From Acanthornis magna (Eukaryota > Chordata > Aves > Passeriformes > Acanthizidae): a stretch of DNA of 64,000 nt. The stretch's first letter is position 1; each line of letters begins with the position of its first letter. The notes below the pieces were generated by a model that ran no database searches, was not told the DNA's origin, and worked only from the letters and a program-made list of their open reading frames with translations. Positions 60,966-64,000 of this stretch are shown here, piece after piece. Position numbers and translations under genes: made by a program. The stretch lies in the NCBI GenBank assembly GCA_036785705.1, contig JAWUZG010000366.1:186001-250000 (forward strand), given 5' to 3'.

Positions 60966-61500
60966 TGTTTTCATGGTTTAGCCCCAGCCAGCAGCCAAGC
61001 CCCAGGCAGGCACTCAGTCCCTCCCCATCAGCAGGATGAGGGAGAGGATCAGAAGAGAAAAAATGAGAAAACTCATGGGTTGAGAAAAAAATAGTATAAT
61101 AGGAAAAGCAGAAACGCTGCAAAAAGCAAAGCAAAACAAGGAATACATTCATTGCTTCCTGTGGGCAGGCAGGTGTTCAGTGACTCAGGAAGACAAATGC
61201 ATCGCTCCAAATGTCCTGCCCTCCTCCTCCTTTCCCCACCTTTATATAGCGAGCATGAGCTGTATGGTATGGAATATCCCTTGGGTCAGCTCTGTCACCT
61301 CTCCACTTCTCGTGCACCCCCAGCCCACTTACTGCTGGGATGGGGTGACAAGCAGAAAAGGCCTCGGCTCTGTGTAAACACTGTGCAGCAAAAGCTAAAA
61401 CATCCCTGTATTATCAATACTGTCTTCAGCATAAATCCAAAACAGCCCCATACCAGCTACTATGAAAAAAAAAAATTCTGTGCCATCCAAAACCAGCACA
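60966..61500 (+). mobile_element. Passerine-type solo LTR
   Basis: About 535 bp starting TGTTTTCATGGTTTAGCCCC and ending CCAAAACCAGCACA. It contains the motifs CTCCCCATCAGCAGGATGAG, a TTTATATAGCGAGC TATA region near 61242 and GGGTCAGCTCTGTC. I recognise this LTR type as abundant in songbird genomes. The flanking AGCT at both edges could be part of a target duplication, but is too short to be certain. Confidence 0.68.
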
Positions 61501-62042
61501 GCTTTGCATCTCTAAAGTGAAAGGTGCGGCTTCAGCTGCTGGGGAAAAGGCATGTCTTTAGCTGTCTGAGATGACTATATAACCACAGCCTTACTGTTTG
61601 TCCTTCTCACTTCTTGGCCTTGGCAAGAAATTCATATGAGATGTGAGCAATATTGTTCTGTCCATTTAGCAAATAACCCAAGATAAGTTGGGAAAGTATC
61701 TTGGGAAAGGCATCTTCTAGTCTGTTAAATTGTCTCTGTAATGAGCTTTCTTGGAGTACTAATGTTTTGGATTCAGTCATGTTCCAGAAATGCTTAGATG
61801 TGAAAAGTCTGTAATTTGTAAATGATGTGTTATTTTATATGTGTGTGTGATATAGTCCCACATATGACTCACGTCTAAGAGCATATGTTCACAAACTGCC
61901 AGAGAGAAAGCATTTCCTTTCCAGGCCAGTGGCTGATCTTCAGATCTGCCGATTCCTATATATTCTGTTTCTTCTTGTGCTTTGCTTAAATGTTCGAGTG
62001 CATTTGGGTCTCTGAAAGGTTATTTGTGTCTATAGAAATGTG

Positions 62043-62075
62043 TGCATATGTGTGTGTGTATACATATATGTATCT
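62043..62075. repeat. TG/TA dinucleotide microsatellite
   Basis: TATGTGTGTGTGTATACATA and adjoining TATA/TGTA steps. Confidence 0.7.
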
Positions 62076-64000
62076 AATATGTATAGGGCTATAAATGTAC
62101 ACGTACCTGCTAGTTCCAATATGCAGCCTTCATGGATTGAACCATTGCTAGTAAAATCTGTCGTCTAGAACACGAGATGCATGAGGAAAACAAAAAATCC
62201 CAAGGAACTCCATTTATAACTAAAAAGTAAATGTATCCATTTACTGATTCATTGATTTACATATTTTTGCCGAACACCAAATTTGTGAATTTTAAACAGC
62301 TTTTAATTATTTTCATCATTAGACTTTTTGTGAATGTTAACCTGTTGCATTAAGTAAAGAGAGCAATGTGTTGGAAAGAGTAAATGATGGAGAAATGCAT
62401 GAATAGTTTTACAGATTAGTCACCAGAGCTCCAGTAAGGCAGAAGGAGAAAGCACAGCTCTACTTCAGAACATTGTTGCTTTCCAGGTGCTTTGATCAGT
62501 TTGTCAGTTCCAATGGCAGCTTCAATAGTTTGGCTGTGTGCAAGATTTTGTAAGAGCAGCATGTAGTGAATATGTATATGGTGTATTAATTTAAATATTG
62601 CCACCTAATTTTCTCATTTCTATGTCCAGAAATGTATGTTGTGGACAGCAGAGATTACAGTGGAACAGTAATGATTAGTTACTGGTTCACGTTTGTTAAG
62701 ACTGTAGATTCTTAAATTTTTTTTCTTTAATACATTGTGCATGTTAACTATTTGAGATGTTGCACAAGGTGGAGTGTAAAGGCCAAGCAAACTTTTATGT
62801 TTTCTGTATGAGTTGTTCTGTCATTAACCAGAAATGATGTTTGACTGAGCAACTTGCACATGCCCTTTGTAGCTAGAATAGGCATCCACACAGGGATTAT
62901 AACCAAATAAAAGGCTTACCTTGGTATCCAATTTGCTTGCATTCACTTAGCAAAATTATTTTGGGAGTACATGGCTGTGTTTGTTTCATTACTTATCTCT
63001 TGGAAACAAGAGTGATTCTTATCAGAAGTTGTGTTTTGTCTCAGCATCTATGCAAACTACAAAAAATGGGCTACTTTTGGAGGTCTGCAATAGCAAAGGT
63101 GTCCCTGCAATACTGTAACTGCTGTGTTAATTGTGTGAGCTTGGGTCACTGTTATTTGAGGTATATTGAGTGTATGTATGCAGTAAACAATGAATTTTTG
63201 AATTTTCAGAATATGCAAATATTTTAGCAAAGCAAGCCACATTCCAATTTGAAAGGAGATGATGACCTAATTAGAGCTGCAATGTCCCACCACCAAGGAT
63301 TACCCATGAGCTTCCTTCCACTTGTACAAACAAAATCAATAAATCAGTAAGAAATCTTCATTTGAAAACAAAGGTAAAATAATGTAAATCCTTGGTTGTT
63401 GGATTATATAATGCCACTGACAAGCCCTAAGTCCAAATAAAACCCTTTTGTAACCTTGGGTTGTGCTCTGAGCAATGTAACCTGTAATTTAGCTGTACAC
63501 CTGTTTCTTTTCTTGACATACTTAATTTAGAATCATAAAATTAAGGTTGGGTGAGCCCAGATTAGGTGAGGAAAATATTCTGGGTCATCTCTAAAATAGT
63601 CCACATCAGCATATTTCTCTCTGCCTCATGACCTTCGGGCAGAGACTTTTGCAGGTGATGCCTCTAAGGAGCAATTTCTGTTTCAGTAAGGTTACCGTGG
63701 TGCCTCCATCGCTCATGTGTCACTAACCCAGCTGGTGCCAGGGTTCTCGTGTGACTGTGGGCAAACATGAACCATCCCTGGCCTCTCCTTGTTGTTGCCT
63801 CCTCTTCAGCCCCCGGCCAGCGAAGATCTGCCACCATTTCCCATCTCTGCAGCAGGAGAGGCTGCTCCCAGGGCTGGCACTCAGTGCCAATATCCTACGA
63901 GTCCAGGGTCACCTCCTGACCCCGTGCTGTAGGCCACCAAGTTGGTCTCACCATACAGCGGAAATGCAGTTGTCTTTCTAGGGTTTGTGCAGCTCTCCTA
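62076..64000. other. No recognisable gene
   Basis: A/T-rich sequence, becoming more GC-rich after 63600. Only short frames without family resemblance were seen. Confidence 0.4.

Overview
This window looks like avian nuclear DNA, most likely from a passerine. The evidence is short exons with GT/AG boundaries in long A/T-rich introns, CR1 LINE tails, LTR and interspersed-repeat sequences of a type I recognise from songbird genomes, and GC-rich minisatellites typical of bird genomes. There are no bacterial-type genes. Most long open frames are either low-complexity repeats or antisense to something else.

Layout. (1) 1-1722: the pol part of a gammaretrovirus-like endogenous retrovirus on the minus strand, running off the left edge. 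(2) 3739-14330: ten plus-strand exons of a class 4 semaphorin, best matched to SEMA4D. They cover most of the Sema domain with perfect splice phase, but exon 8 has an in-frame TGA and no PSI, Ig, membrane or tail exons follow. Two similar 280-bp solo LTRs sit among these exons, one ending 11 bp before an exon. (3) 17285-20749: the 3' part of a minus-strand retrovirus (integrase remnant, near-complete env with one amber stop, polypurine tract, LTR). (4) 21041-32248: a repeat-built block with three copies of a GC-rich element (two in inverted orientation around about 5.8 kb), a TTTC array, a second LTR of the same retrovirus family abutting a 2.6-kb TCC/CCT array, avian-type minisatellites, a CpG-rich promoter with a possible MHC class I first exon, and a 250-bp-arm hairpin. 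(5) 32250-34085: an LTR-like A/T-rich stretch and a TTTTG array. (6) 35928-46203: seven plus-strand exons of FBXO15, all open and in phase; the C-terminal exons were not found. A solo LTR lies in one intron. (7) 46204-64000: no recognisable gene, only dispersed repeats (a passerine repeat, a GAAA array, CR1, poly-T and a solo LTR).

The genes do not form a working unit. SEMA4D is, as I recall, Z-linked in birds, while FBXO15 is autosomal in chicken. Their adjacency, the decay of one and integrity of the other, and the density of LTRs and arrays suggest a low-recombination, repeat-rich chromosome such as the W (or a germline-restricted chromosome), or a lineage-specific rearrangement. That placement is inference; the exons and repeats are read directly.
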